Below the pieces are notes generated by a model. The model was given only the letters and a program-made list of their open reading frames with translations, had not been told where the DNA came from and made no database searches. Made by a program: the position numbers and the translations under genes. From contig CAWKOG010000021.1 in the NCBI GenBank assembly GCA_963851215.1, positions 186,001 to 250,000 of the forward strand: 64,000 nt of DNA, read 5' to 3'. Positions 8,526 through 17,703 of the stretch are shown in pieces (the first letter of the stretch is position 1; every line of letters starts with the position of its first letter). Source of the stretch: DATKFM01 sp963851215 (lineage in GTDB: Bacteria; Pseudomonadota; Alphaproteobacteria; Dongiales; Dongiaceae).

Positions 8526-10238
8526 CTACGGAGTGCCGGAAGCGGCCGTCTCGCTTAAGGCGGCATCGAGCGATAGCGCCCGGTGCAGACCGCCCACCTT
8601 GTCGGCCAGCTTGTCGGCGCGCAAGAGATCGCGTACCCGCCCGCGGGCGCCGGTGACGCGGAACGTAATCTGTCGCCTGGCAAGTTCATCGGCCAGTTGA
8701 TGCAGCATGCGCGAACCCGCGAGATCGACATAAGGCGATGCCGAGAGATCGCAAACGACCAGGCTGATTTTCGCGGGCGCCGCGCTGCGCAGCTCCGTCA
8801 GCACGGATTGCAACACATGCTCGGCATTTGCATAGATCAGCGAGCTCTCGGGCCGGAACGCGATGTTGCCGCTAAGCTCTTCGTTTTCAGGATGGCGTAG
8901 GCGATCGGAATAGATATTTGTGCCGGGAATTCGGCCGAGAAACGCCACATGGGGCCGTGACGCGCGCGCGAGCAGCATCAGGATCGACGCCAGGGCCGCA
9001 AGCAGGATACCCTGCAGAATCCCCAGCAGCAGGACGGCAATTAAGGCAATGGCCGCGGCATAGAAATCCTGGCGGCTGACTCGCCACATGCCGAACAGCG
9101 TCGGGAAATCCATCAGCCCGCGCACGGCTGTCAGGACGATGGCCGCGAGCACGGCTTTCGGCAGGTTTTCCAGCAGGCCCGTGAGGAATAGGAGGCAGAC
9201 CGCCAGCGTTAAAGAGGCAAACACCAGGGCAAGCGGCGTCTTTGCGCCCGCCTTGTCATTCACCGCCGATTGCGACAAACCGCCGGCAACAGGATAACCT
9301 TGCCCGAGGGCTGCACCGAGATTGGCCGCGCCGAGGCCCAGCAATTCCTGGCGGGGATCGAGCGCATAGCCATGCTTGCTGGCAAAGGCGCGCGCTGCGG
9401 AAACGCTCTCGATATAGGCGAGCAGCAGGCAGCCGATGGCCAGCGGCACGATGCCTTCCACATCCCGTATGCGCAGCGCCGGCGCGCGCAACTCCGGCAA
9501 ACCGGAAGGGATATTTCCGGTGATAGGGACTCCCATGGCCGGCAACCCCAAGACCGTGGCCAACAGGATTGCGACGATTACAACGCCGAGCGCCACCGGA
9601 CGGCCCGGCAAAAATCGATCGCCGGCAAGCAGGAGAGCCACGGCGCCAATGCCGACGGCGAGCACCAGGGGATTGATTTGCCCGAGCTGGCCGGCAATGA
9701 GAAGCAGGCGCTCGATGAAGTTATGGCCGCCGCCCGGCACGCCCAACAGGCTGGGCAGCTGCGTGAGGGCGATGGTCAATCCGGCACCGGCCTTGAAGCC
9801 GACGAGGATGCTGTCGCTGATCAGCGTCACCAGCGTGCTGAGTCGGAGCAGCCAAGCGATCAGGCAAAGCGCCGCAATCGTGAAGCCGGCCAGGCTGGCA
9901 ATTTGCCCATAAAGCACCGCATCGCCGCCTGCCATCGCGCCGACGGTACCGGCAATCATCAGGGAAATGGCGGAAGTGGGGCCGATAGCCAGTTGTCGCG
10001 AGGATCCCAACAGCGCATAGCCCAGCCCGCCCAACAGATAGCCATAGACGCCGACCTGCGGCGGCAACCCCGCAAGTGTCGCATAGGCGAGCGAGACCGG
10101 AATGGCATAGGCCGCCAAGGTTATGCCGGCAACGATATCGCTGGACAGCCATGCCACCCGATAGCCGCCGAGCCAGTTGATCGGCGGCAGAAGATTCCGC
10201 CAGTATGTCAGGCTAAAGCGCGCTGCTGGACCGGCCAT
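8526..10238 (-). CDS. SulP family anion permease with STAS domain
   Basis: About 570 residues. Residues 20-440 form the multi-helix SulP transport domain, with family-typical segments SSDIVAGITLAAYAIPVSLAYA near the start, PQVGVYGYLLGGLGYALLGSSRQLA and GQGYPVAGGLSQSAVND. The C-terminal 110 residues form a STAS domain (LVVCDLSASPYVDLAGSRML). SulP proteins carry sulfate, bicarbonate or other anions across the inner membrane. I start it at the ATG at 10238; a TTG at 10268 would overlap the stop of the upstream MarC gene. It is the last gene of a DUF2252-MarC-SulP group. The stop at 8526 lies about 16 bases from the truncated arylsulfatase. With two sulfatases nearby, sulfate is a reasonable substrate, but this is not shown by the sequence. 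Confidence 0.9.
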   Translation of the reverse strand: MAGPAARFSLTYWRNLLPPINWLGGYRVAWLSSDIVAGITLAAYAIPVSLAYATLAGLPPQVGVYGYLLGGLGYALLGSSRQLAIGPTSAISLMIAGTVGAMAGGDAVLYGQIASLAGFTIAALCLIAWLLRLSTLVTLISDSILVGFKAGAGLTIALTQLPSLLGVPGGGHNFIERLLLIAGQLGQINPLVLAVGIGAVALLLAGDRFLPGRPVALGVVIVAILLATVLGLPAMGVPITGNIPSGLPELRAPALRIRDVEGIVPLAIGCLLLAYIESVSAARAFASKHGYALDPRQELLGLGAANLGAALGQGYPVAGGLSQSAVNDKAGAKTPLALVFASLTLAVCLLFLTGLLENLPKAVLAAIVLTAVRGLMDFPTLFGMWRVSRQDFYAAAIALIAVLLLGILQGILLAALASILMLLARASRPHVAFLGRIPGTNIYSDRLRHPENEELSGNIAFRPESSLIYANAEHVLQSVLTELRSAAPAKISLVVCDLSASPYVDLAGSRMLHQLADELARRQITFRVTGARGRVRDLLRADKLADKVGGLHRALSLDAALSETAASGTP

Positions 10239-10248
10239 TTGCGCGCAC

Positions 10249-11042
10249 CTAGTTTGCACGCTCGGCAAAGATGCCGATCATGCTAAGGCTATGTACGATC
10301 ACCTGAAGTCCGAGCGCAATCTGGGTCACGCCGAGTACCACGGCGAACACCTGGAACACCGTGCCCGCCCATTTAAGTATGGAGTGCGCAAACAGCATCG
10401 CCAGCCAGTCCATTGCGAGAATAAGCATTACAACGCCCGCCACCACCAGTTTGGCCTCGACGCTGTCCTGTGCCAATGCCGCAAAAAAATAATGACGGCG
10501 GCAATGCCGTAGGGAGTGACGATCGTCGGGAACGCCAGCGGGCTATACGCAAAACTCAGATCAGGCGGCGGATCATCGGGCCGCGCCCGAGCAGGCCCCG
10601 CGCCTTGCTGCAAGACAGTCTGCAGGGCGACCAGGAATAGTACAAGTCCGCCTGTAAGGGCCAGCACCCATACCGAAATGTTGAAATTCTCGAGCACGTT
10701 GCGCCCCAGCAACCCGGCCAACACCAGGGCCGCGGCGGAGAAGAGCACGGCGCAGGTCGCCAGGTTTCGCTGAAACCTGGCATCTGTGCCGAGGGTCATG
10801 TTGACGAAGGAAACAAGAATCTTGATTGGGCCCAGCATCAGAAAGAGCATCAGGAAGATCTTCTTTGCGCTCAGTATGGGTTGCATTGCAACCGACCCTG
10901 CTTCGGTCTGCGCCTGCGCACCGAAGGCCACTAGGACCATGGCGCACAACGCAATGGTGAATAGGATCAGGGCACGTCCATACCTGCTCCCTGCTGTAGC
11001 AAGACAGCCTCGTTCAATTTCCCTGGGGTCGTTCGACGCCAT
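10249..11042 (-). CDS. MarC family integral membrane protein (one frameshift)
   Basis: This protein has about 264 residues when joined. The N-terminal 44 residues resemble a signal or first helix. The MarC (UPF0056) domain follows, with FLMLGPIKILVSFVNMT, where most MarC proteins have a similar N-x-P/G-I stretch, then LAFPTIVTPYGIAAVIIF and the final AKLVVAGVVMLILAMDWLAML. The frame breaks inside a run of seven A (plus strand, near 10485). Correcting the run joins AAVIIF to AALAQDSVEAKL. MarC proteins are multi-pass inner-membrane proteins of unknown function, despite the old antibiotic-resistance name. The gene lies between DUF2252 (28 bases upstream) and SulP (about 10 bases downstream), suggesting one transcript. 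The frameshift is almost certainly a homopolymer error. Confidence 0.85.
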
Positions 11043-11069
11043 GGTTTTTGGACTTTCTGGACCGGTCCA

Positions 11070-12482
11070 CTACTCGAGATGCACCTTAATTTTCCCCGCG
11101 CGTACGGCAGCTTTCAGCGCCGCGTGGTCCCGTTCAGTCTGATCGGCATAGGTCACCGCGAATTTTCCCATCGCCTCATCAAAGGTATCGCTGGATCCGA
11201 GATAACCGCTGATCCGGATCGGACTGCCGGCCTTCGCGTGGGCCCGCGCCAACACCCATCCGCAGGCCTGGCCGAACACTTTCAGCATTTCGGCGTCGAA
11301 GGTCTCCACCAACGGCTTTATCTTTGCGTCGCGCAATTGCCGCACGTAGCCATGAAGGCCGTGCGTCGTTGTAATCCAGCCGAGGAAGACGTCCGTGGCC
11401 GGTTGCATCAGCCTTTGGCCCATCACCACCCGCTGGCCGTGGTGGGGATAGGGGTTTTTGCCGGCATAGCGCTCCAATACGGATTGGCGCGCCTCCTTGA
11501 ACTGCAGGAACAAGGGCTCATTCGCCACCGACATCATCAGCGCGATGGCACATCTGGTGCCCACGCTCCCGATGCCGACCACTTTCAACGCTGCATCCAC
11601 AACGTGATAGCGATCAAGCAGGACGCGGCGGTCATCGGCAAGCGATGCCCGGTAAGCGGCTATATTTGCGTCCATGAAGGATTGGAAGTCCTTGGCCTGC
11701 GCTTCCTCAGGATGAAAGATCAGCGGCGGGCTGTCATGAATCCGAATGTGACCGCCGACCATGCCCGCAAGCTCCGGATAGTCGATCTCCGAACCCGTCT
11801 TTCCTTTCGCCTTGGCGATGCGTTTTCGGATCCGTGCCTTGACGCCGGCATCCGATAGCAGCGCGATGATGTCCTCGGCGGTGATGCGCTCATACCAGAT
11901 TTCGAGTGGGCTCAACTTCGAGTACTTGGCCATGTGCTCGCGGTAGCTGCGCGCGCAGGCAACCGCCGCGGCACGGCCATCGGCATTTGTCATGCTGTTG
12001 CTGCGGGCGGCGAGCACGAAGGAGGCGACGAGGCGCTTCACGTCCCACTCCCAGGGCGCCGGCGAGGTCTCATCAAAATCGTTGATATCGAAAAGGATGT
12101 TGCGCTCGGGCGTTGCGAACCCGCCGAAATTCAGTAGATGGCAGTCGCCGCAGGCCTGGACCTGGATTCCGGTGGCGGCGGTCTTGGCAAGGTCCGCGGC
12201 CATCACCGCAGCGGCGCCGCGATAGAAGGTGAAGGGGCTCTGCAGCATCCGGCCATAGCGGATCGGCAGCAAATGCTGCTGCCGGCCAACATCCGAATCT
12301 CGCAGGATATCTATCGGATTCTCCCGATCCGAAGGCCGCTTCCAAAGCCCCTGGACCTGCCGGGAAACCATGTCACGCAGGCGCTTGCCAGCCGCCGAGA
12401 CATCGGCCGCCGACAATTTGGGCAGGCCCGGGACAGGGTGTTCCCTAGTGCTAGGTGCCGGCTTCAGTCTCATATTTTTCAT
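11070..12482 (-). CDS. DUF2252 family protein
   Basis: A 470-residue cytosolic protein of the DUF2252 family, whose members are related to kinase-like phosphotransferase folds but have no proven reaction. Family-typical sequences include the N-terminal RENPIDILRDSD, RMLQSPFTFYRGAA, the catalytic-like CGDCHLLNFGGFATPE at about residues 114-129 and the acidic FDINDFDETSPAPWEWDVKRL. Near the C-terminus, WVLARAHAKAG and FAVTYADQTERDHAAL are also conserved in the family. Length is normal and the frame is intact. It is the first gene of a minus-strand group with MarC and SulP. Its role in that group is unknown. Confidence 0.9.
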   Translation of the reverse strand: MKNMRLKPAPSTREHPVPGLPKLSAADVSAAGKRLRDMVSRQVQGLWKRPSDRENPIDILRDSDVGRQQHLLPIRYGRMLQSPFTFYRGAAAVMAADLAKTAATGIQVQACGDCHLLNFGGFATPERNILFDINDFDETSPAPWEWDVKRLVASFVLAARSNSMTNADGRAAAVACARSYREHMAKYSKLSPLEIWYERITAEDIIALLSDAGVKARIRKRIAKAKGKTGSEIDYPELAGMVGGHIRIHDSPPLIFHPEEAQAKDFQSFMDANIAAYRASLADDRRVLLDRYHVVDAALKVVGIGSVGTRCAIALMMSVANEPLFLQFKEARQSVLERYAGKNPYPHHGQRVVMGQRLMQPATDVFLGWITTTHGLHGYVRQLRDAKIKPLVETFDAEMLKVFGQACGWVLARAHAKAGSPIRISGYLGSSDTFDEAMGKFAVTYADQTERDHAALKAAVRAGKIKVHLE

Positions 12483-13126
12483 GGCCCTTCACCCGGCGAA
12501 AGATGGTTAACATGGGCTCGTGCCTCCCCAATACCGGCCGGCGAATGTCTTCGCCGCCCAACTGTTCGGACACGAATTGCTCAGTCGTTCTTTCTACTTT
12601 CCCAGTCCGGTCGCTCTGGCCACCCGCTTTTCCAGATCCGTCTGGGTGACTTCCTCATTTTTCTTTGTTCTTTATTCTGACTGTTTGTATCCAATCCTAC
12701 ACTAGTGCACATACCGGACCAGCGGAATAATTGGTTTGATCTGAATCAAGGGGCCCAATGGCGTCGGCAATCAAAGACGATCAAATTCCGTCCGGCCGAT
12801 CTTGATTTACAGGCATATGTTCCCATGTCGGGATTCCCGGCAAACTCAGGCCGGCTTGATGTTGGATATTGTGTATCGGGATACTGTGTGCAGCGCAGCG
12901 TGCTGCGCTCACAAAGGGATTCCTTTGTATGGGATCGTTCCCAAAAAACTGGGTCCCCTAGTTCGCGGCAATCGCGATGTCGAAAATCATCTGAGAATTC
13001 ATCGCGATAAGCGGATTTTCGGCCGCGCGTGACGCCTCGCAAGCCCAGGAATTCTTTCAATATTTCTGCGGGCAAATAGCGCAAAATATCAGTCGGTTCG
13101 CGACCGGCGCGCCGGGCCGGCCTCCG
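12483..13126. other. Long intergenic region, no gene recognised
   Basis: About 640 bases between DUF2252 and the SDR gene, both on the minus strand. Short frames on both strands have no motif or ribosome-binding site worth reporting. It holds a short perfect hairpin, AGCGCAGC-GT-GCTGCGCT, at about 12892-12909, without a following T-run. The promoter of the DUF2252-MarC-SulP group should lie in the 12490-12720 part. Confidence 0.4.
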
Positions 13127-13889
13127 CTAGTTCTGGATGCGGTGCGTGAAGCCGCCATCGACCACGATGTTCGCGCCGACGATGAACCCCGCCGCCGGGC
13201 TGGCGACGAAGGCGACGGCGTTGGCGATGTCCTCGGGCGTGGCCATGCGGCCCAGGGGATTGCTCTTCATGGTCTCGGCAAAGACATCCGGCTCGTCGAG
13301 CTCCACCTTGTGCCAGAAGCCGCCCTTGAAATAGGTCGTGCCGGGGCTGACCACATTGGCGCGGATGCCCTTTTCCGCCAGGTGATTGGCCAGCGTCTTC
13401 ATGTAGTACAGCAGCGCCGCCTTCATCGTTCCATAGGCGACGCTGTCATGCCGTAATCCTCGGAGCCGGAGATCGAGGCGATGGCGACGATGGCGCCGGC
13501 CTTGGATTTCTCCAGCAACGGCAGTGCGGCGTTGACGCCATTGACCGTATGCAGGAGGTCGGTGTCGAAGGCCTGCTCGAAGGCCAGGGGTGCGGAGCCG
13601 GAGGCCAGCGCGCTGGCATTCAGGACCAGGATATCCAGCCCGCCCAGCTCGCCGCCCGCATCGGCGATCCAGTTCTTCAGCTTCGTGCCGTCGGAGACAT
13701 CCAGCGCCCGGCCGACGGCCCGGCGGCCCTTCTTCGCAAGCGCCGCCACCGCTGCCTCCACTTCGGCGGCATTGCGGGCGCAGATGGCCACGTCGCAGCC
13801 TTCGTCCACCAGCCGCTCGGCGATCGCCCGGCCAATGCCCTTCGTCGCGCCGGTGATCAGCGCCTTCTTCCAGCCAAACCCAGATCCAT
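13127..13889 (-). CDS. Short-chain dehydrogenase/reductase (two frameshifts)
   Basis: This is a classical SDR of about 253 residues in three frames. The start MDLGLAG at 13889 leads, after an indel near 13872, to KKALITGATKGIGRAIAERL, the Rossmann NAD(P)-binding motif TGxxxGIG. The NAG-like LVLNASALASG and the strand with IVAIASISGSEDYG, holding the catalytic serine, follow. A second indel near 13450 (GGC-ATGAC, where GGC-TAT-GAC is expected) leads to DSVAYGTMKAALLYYMK, holding the catalytic Tyr-x-x-x-Lys. The C-terminus VGANIVVDGGFTHRIQN is typical. All catalytic residues are present, so the indels are more likely sequence errors than decay. It is divergent from a diheme cytochrome c gene 152 bases away. 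The substrate is unknown. Confidence 0.83.
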
Positions 13890-14041
13890 GATTCCACCTG
13901 CCCACCGCAGAAGGGCCGGAGAGTAGCCTGCCGCCGCCCGCCTGACGAGGCGGCACATTGACACCGATCAATGACCCGGGGACGGGCGGCCAGTAATAAA
14001 ATTCTCGGCAATTGCCATGAAAAGATGATCGGCTTCAGGAC

Positions 14042-14698
14042 ATGGAACGAGTGAAGGGAACCACGATCTGGGCAGCCTTGGCGCCGGTTCTTGCCGGCTT
14101 TGCGCTATCGGCGATGGCCGCCCATGCCGATGAAACCGCTGCAGGCGACGCGGCGGCCGGCCGCGCCCTGGCCGAGCGGCTCTGCGCGCGCTGCCACGCC
14201 ATCGCCGGCCCTGGCCCCAGCCCACTGGCCCAGGCGCCGCCCTTCAGCGGCTTCGAGCAGAAATGGCCCGTTTATTACTTGGCCGAGGCCATGGCGGAAG
14301 GGCTGGTAATCGGCCATGGCCCCATGCCGGAGTTCACCTTCAACCCTGAGGAAATCGACAACCTGCTCGCCTATCTCCATTCCGTTCAACTCGCCGACAG
14401 CGGAGTGGTGGCCGACGGCCTCGCCCTGGCAATCGAGGACTGCGCCGCCTGCCACCGCGTCCAGGAGAGCCAGCAGCAGCCCGCCGCCGTGGCGATCAAC
14501 GAGACGACCAGCCAGGAGAAAGTTCTGGCGCCGAGTTTCCGCGAGATCGCCCGGCGCGACGGCCGCGACGCCCCCTATCTGCGCTCCTTCATCCAGCAAC
14601 CCCACTATCCGATGCCGGAACAGCAATTCATCCCCGAGGAGCTGAACGCCATCGTCGGCTACATCGTCTCGCTGAAAGATAGCGGCGGGAACTGGTAG
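14042..14698 (+). CDS. Diheme c-type cytochrome, periplasmic
   Basis: A 218-residue protein with a signal peptide (hydrophobic core AALAPVLAGFALSAMAA, cleavage after AHA) and two haem-binding CxxCH motifs: CARCH near residue 48 and CAACH near residue 136. Each is followed by a Met-Pro ligand candidate (GPMPEFTFNPEEI and HYPMPEQQFIPEEL), so the protein consists of two cytochrome c domains that look like an internal duplication. The second Met-Pro segment is followed by LNAIVGYIVSLK, the usual C-terminal helix. It acts in periplasmic electron transfer, probably for a dehydrogenase or oxidase. The ATG at 14042 has an AGGA site 4-5 bases upstream. Neighbours are a divergent SDR and a convergent dehydratase gene, neither an obvious partner. 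Confidence 0.88.
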   Translation: MERVKGTTIWAALAPVLAGFALSAMAAHADETAAGDAAAGRALAERLCARCHAIAGPGPSPLAQAPPFSGFEQKWPVYYLAEAMAEGLVIGHGPMPEFTFNPEEIDNLLAYLHSVQLADSGVVADGLALAIEDCAACHRVQESQQQPAAVAINETTSQEKVLAPSFREIARRDGRDAPYLRSFIQQPHYPMPEQQFIPEELNAIVGYIVSLKDSGGNW

Positions 14699-14709
14699 CC
14701 GCTTGCCGC

Positions 14710-15129
14710 TCAGTATCGGCGGCGGAAGATGTTCCGCTGCTCGTATTGCTCGGCCGCCTCGTCAACGAACGCGGCGATCCTTTCGGCGCCGAACTCGCGG
14801 CGCAACCGTTCGGCGGCGGCCAGCAGCGCCGACTTGTCCGCCGCGCGCCCGGGCCGCAGGAGTTCATAGACCTCGAGGATGAATTCCTGCGGCACGGCGA
14901 CTAGCTCGGCGGCGCGCTCGAAATTGTCGGCCAGCGGCGCGCGGCCCGCCGCCCGCGCCACCTGCGCCTGCAGCCGCAACGCTTCTGCCGTGATCGACAG
15001 GTCGTCGCGCGGAACCTGCCCGGCCAGAACATTGTCGAGCGACAGCGCCGACAGCGGCCGGCCGGAGGCGGTGGCGATCCGCTCCGGCTCATGCTCGGCG
15101 ATGGGATAGCGCGGCGTGTCGGCGCTCAT
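14710..15129 (-). CDS. Glycerol/propanediol dehydratase small subunit (PduE/DhaE type)
   Basis: A 139-residue protein matching the small (gamma) subunit of adenosylcobalamin-dependent diol and glycerol dehydratases. Conserved features are the N-terminal YPIAEHEPERI, SGRPLSALSLDNVLAGQV near residues 22-39, ITAEALRLQAQVARAAGR, and FERAAELVAVPQEFILEVYELLRPGR. The small subunit caps the large subunit and is needed for the alpha2-beta2-gamma2 holoenzyme. The start codon overlaps the stop of the preceding large/medium subunit gene by 4 bases (ATGA), so the two are translationally coupled. The frame is intact and length is as expected, although shorter than the microcompartment versions, which carry an N-terminal targeting helix. 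This suggests the enzyme is not in a microcompartment. Confidence 0.9.
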   Translation of the reverse strand: MSADTPRYPIAEHEPERIATASGRPLSALSLDNVLAGQVPRDDLSITAEALRLQAQVARAAGRAPLADNFERAAELVAVPQEFILEVYELLRPGRAADKSALLAAAERLRREFGAERIAAFVDEAAEQYEQRNIFRRRY

Positions 15130-17385
15130 GGGAATTTCACCTGCAGATCCTGCGGCGGCGCCTGGGGATCGACCAGCGCGGTTTCGATGGCGTAGAGCAG
15201 CGCCGTCTGCACGTGGTAGCGCGCGCCCAGCGCCTCGCCGCGATAGGGCACGGCGACCGGCTCCGGCGTCCGGCCCTTGGCGTGAGCCGCGGCATTGGCG
15301 CCCAGGCGCCGGTAGTGATCCAGCGTCGTGATCGGCGCCATGGAGAACAGCTCGAGATTGAGATGCGGCGCGCGGCCGCGGCCATGCAGCACCGCCGTGC
15401 CCTTGCCCTGGATGCCGATGCCGAAGCCGGAGCCCGCGAGATCGGCGGCGGTGCGGCCGACGAAGGAGGTGTCGGCCGAATGCCGGATGCGCACCACGCG
15501 CGCCTTGCCGCCGCCCTCGGCGATGCCGGCCATCAGCGCCGCCAGCACGTCGGCCACCTCGTGGCCCGCCGTCGTCCGCTGAAGCTGCGTGCCGAAGGCC
15601 GGGCTGAGGCCGATGACGACTTCAAGCGGATCGCTGCCGGCGGCGGCGTTGCCGATCACCTGGAACTCCAGCCGCCGCGACGCATCGCTCTGCCGGTTCT
15701 GCTCGGCCAAAACCTCATCGCGAGTCAGCGAATCCCGCATCGTCTTGATCTCGGCCCAGCGCGCTTCATCGATGGCATAGCCCGTGCCCGGGCCGGCATA
15801 GTCGTTGGGATCGTTGACGGCGCTGATGACCTTGCCCTTGCGGATGATCGCCGCCGTTTGCAGGTAGTCGCCGCTGACCCGCTGCCGCAGCATCATCAGC
15901 AGATTTTCCGCTTCGGCATTGAAGCCCCGCTGCGCCAGTACGCGCACCACATCGATGGCGGTGATGCCGCGGTCGCGGATCGCGGCGCTGATGCGGCCGA
16001 CCTCCGCCAGACTGTAGGTTGTCGTATCGTTCGAGCCACTGGCATAGACGACGCTGTCGCGCTGCGCCTCGCTCGTCGTCGCCAACTGCAACTCTTCAAG
16101 CACCGCCGACACCGCATCCACCGCGCGGCGCCGCACATCGATCGCCTCGCCCTCGCCGACCGGCCGCAGACCGCCATCGACGACGAAATCCCGCTGCAGC
16201 GCCAGGAAATCCTCCACATCCTCGCCATTGAACAAGGAGGCGTTGAAGGAGTTGTCGTATTTCTGGATCGAGCCGAAGCCGGAGCAGATCAGATCCGTGC
16301 CGGACATGAGATAGGGCATGATCTTGGCGCCCAGCCGGATCTCGGACTCGCTGATGCGCGTGTCGTTGCCCGACGCGCATTCCAGATCGAGCAGCGCCGC
16401 CAGCACATTCTCCGCCAGGATCTCGCGCAGGCCGCCGGGCACCGAGGCTGCGATCGGCGCGCCGTCGATGCCGCCGTTCTGCGTGCCCTGCACGCCCATG
16501 CCCCGCTGCAGGCACAGGCACCGCGCCTCCAGATACAGCATCGACTTGCCGCTGTGAAAACCCATCAGCAATTCCGAACCGGCGCCGGACGTGCAGCGCG
16601 CCTTGATGCCGCGGGACGCGTAGGCCGCCGTGAGGAACGCCTTCGACCACGGCGTGTCATCGCCATCGATGAAGGTTTCCTCCGTGCCGTAGACCGACAC
16701 CGTCTCGGCGTATGATGTGAACCCCGCCATGCCGATCTTCAGTTCCTCGGCCTCCTCGATGGAGCATTGGAACAGGATGCCGCCGCCCACCGCCGCCCCC
16801 ACGGCGCAGGCCAGCGCGTTCGACCAGCCATTGCCGGCGACCCGCATCGTGGTCTCGATCTCGTCGAAGCCCATGCAGGCCGCGGTTGCGGCGTCGGCCG
16901 CGAGCTGCAGCGGATCGTCCTTGGCGTTCGTGACATGGGCCTGGTTGCCCGGCCGCCGCCGCGCCCGCAGCTTGGCCTGGGCGAAGGTCAGCTCCAGCGT
17001 GGAGAGATGGCCCGCCACCTCCGCCAGCTTGGCCGGCGTCATGCCCCGCGCCAGCCGCACCACCTGCGGTCGCGGCACATGGAAATCCACGAGATCCCGG
17101 GCATAGGCGCGGCTGTCCACCGCCATCGCCTCCGGCGCCACCGCCTGGTCGATGTGGTAGCGGGCGATGAACCGGTCGATCAGGTCGAAGTCTGGCTCGG
17201 CGACGCCGTCCATCTCCACCACCCGGCCCTGCTCGATCTTCAGGCTCGGCTTGGGGTCGAACGGGCTGTCGGTGGCGGCAAAGCCGCTGGCGTGCGTCCT
17301 CGACCGCAAACCGGTCGAGGCGCAGGGGACGGGCATCCCAGACGTCAAAACGCCGCCAACGGTTGGGCTTTCGTCCGGGATCCAT
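15126..17385 (-). CDS. B12-dependent diol/glycerol dehydratase, fused large and medium subunits (one frameshift near the N-terminus)
   Basis: About 752 residues, joining the PduC/DhaB1-type large subunit (roughly 1-545) to the medium subunit (roughly 575-752). Large-subunit hallmarks are FDLIDRFIARYHID, AHVTNAKDDPLQLAADAA, ETVSVYGTEETFIDGDDTPW, TSGAGSELLMGF, LDLECASGNDTRIS and AVNDPNDYAGPGTGYAIDE. The medium part has IGLSPAFGTQLQRTTAGHEV and GFGIGIQGKGTAVLHGRG. The true N-terminus is probably MDPGRKPNRWRRFDVWDARP from the ATG at 17385. Near 17297 one extra base breaks the frame between RFAVEDA and ASGFAATDSPFDPKP. The enzyme turns 1,2-diols or glycerol into aldehydes in a radical, adenosylcobalamin-dependent reaction. 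No reactivating factor or microcompartment gene is seen. Confidence 0.88.
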
Positions 17386-17494
17386 GGCCCGCCTGCTGCC
17401 CGCGCCCGGCTTCGCATTACTTCAGCGGGGGCGTCGCATGAGGAAATTTCAGCCGGAATCATGCCCTAACGGCTCGTTTTGGACAACGCGGCGC

Positions 17495-17522
17495 TTGACA
17501 GCCCTAGGGCATCTTATTAAAT
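17495..17522 (+). promoter_or_regulatory. Candidate sigma-70 promoter of the cysG-metZ operon
   Basis: A perfect -35 TTGACA at 17495-17500 is separated by 16 bases from TTAAAT at 17517-17522, which matches 4 of 6 bases of the -10 consensus. A start about 7-8 bases later would fall at 17529-17531, precisely at the 5' edge of the first SAM-II-like aptamer. No other plus-strand promoter is needed for the downstream operon. Confidence 0.6.
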
Positions 17523-17530
17523 TTTCTCCC

Positions 17531-17584
17531 AGCGCCGATTTGAGCAAACAGCTTGCGGGCGCTTAACAAATGCAGCTAAAGCGG
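17531..17584 (+). ncRNA. SAM-II-like riboswitch aptamer, copy 1
   Basis: The element has the features of the SAM-II (metA motif) H-type pseudoknot. P1 pairs AGCGCC (17531-17536) with GGCGCT (17558-17563). The P1 loop begins with GATTTGA, the conserved U-rich segment that makes base triples. TTGC (17553-17556) can pair with GCAG (17572-17575) to form P2. The 3' segment TAACAAATGCAGCTAAAGCGG matches the conserved AAA...GCUAAA...GG end of the family. SAM binding stabilises the pseudoknot and lowers expression of methionine and SAM biosynthesis genes in Alphaproteobacteria. It lies just after a promoter and before a terminator, upstream of an operon ending in metZ. Assigned by eye from the consensus. 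Confidence 0.8.
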
Positions 17585-17589
17585 ACGCA

Positions 17590-17627
17590 ACCCGTCCCAG
17601 CCAAGCTGCGACGGGTTTTTGATTTTT
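17590..17627 (+). terminator. Intrinsic terminator inside the riboswitch leader
   Basis: ACCCGTC (17590-17596) and GACGGGT (17610-17616) form a perfect 7-bp stem followed by TTTTGATTTTT. It lies between the two aptamers and after no plus-strand gene, so it fits a transcription attenuator. The terminator loop contains CAAGCTG (17602-17608), a perfect complement of CAGCTTG (17549-17555) inside aptamer 1. This pairing could link aptamer state to terminator formation. Confidence 0.7.
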
Positions 17628-17651
17628 ACGGCATGGTCCACCGCAACGGAC

Positions 17652-17703
17652 CCGCGGGATTTGATGGGGCAGCTTGCGCCCGCGTTACCAAGCGCTAAAG
17701 CGC
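17652..17703 (+). ncRNA. SAM-II/SAM-V-like riboswitch aptamer, copy 2
   Basis: A second element with the same layout as the first: P1 pairs CGCGGG (17653-17658) with CCCGCG (17679-17684), the loop starts GATTTGA and holds AGCTTGCG, and GCTTG (17672-17676) can pair with CAAGC (17689-17693) as the pseudoknot stem. GCTAAAGCGCC ends the element. It shares three short blocks with copy 1: GATTTGA, GCTTGCG and GCTAAAGCG. It is followed by two hairpins (CCACGGA/TCCGTGG and CCGCAA/TTGCGG) and the GGAGG ribosome-binding site of cysG, so it could control translation. SAM-V, which has the same binding core, is the alternative label. Confidence 0.65.

Noticed and set aside
12892..12909. Hairpin AGCGCAGC-GT-GCTGCGCT as a terminator
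   Set aside because: No T-run follows on either strand and no gene ends close by.
15213..16715. Plus-strand open frame of 500 codons
   Set aside because: Antisense shadow of the diol dehydratase large subunit, without motifs.
17386..17494. Cobalamin riboswitch upstream of the diol dehydratase
   Set aside because: The region is short and lacks the B12-box and conserved helices; no such element was recognised.
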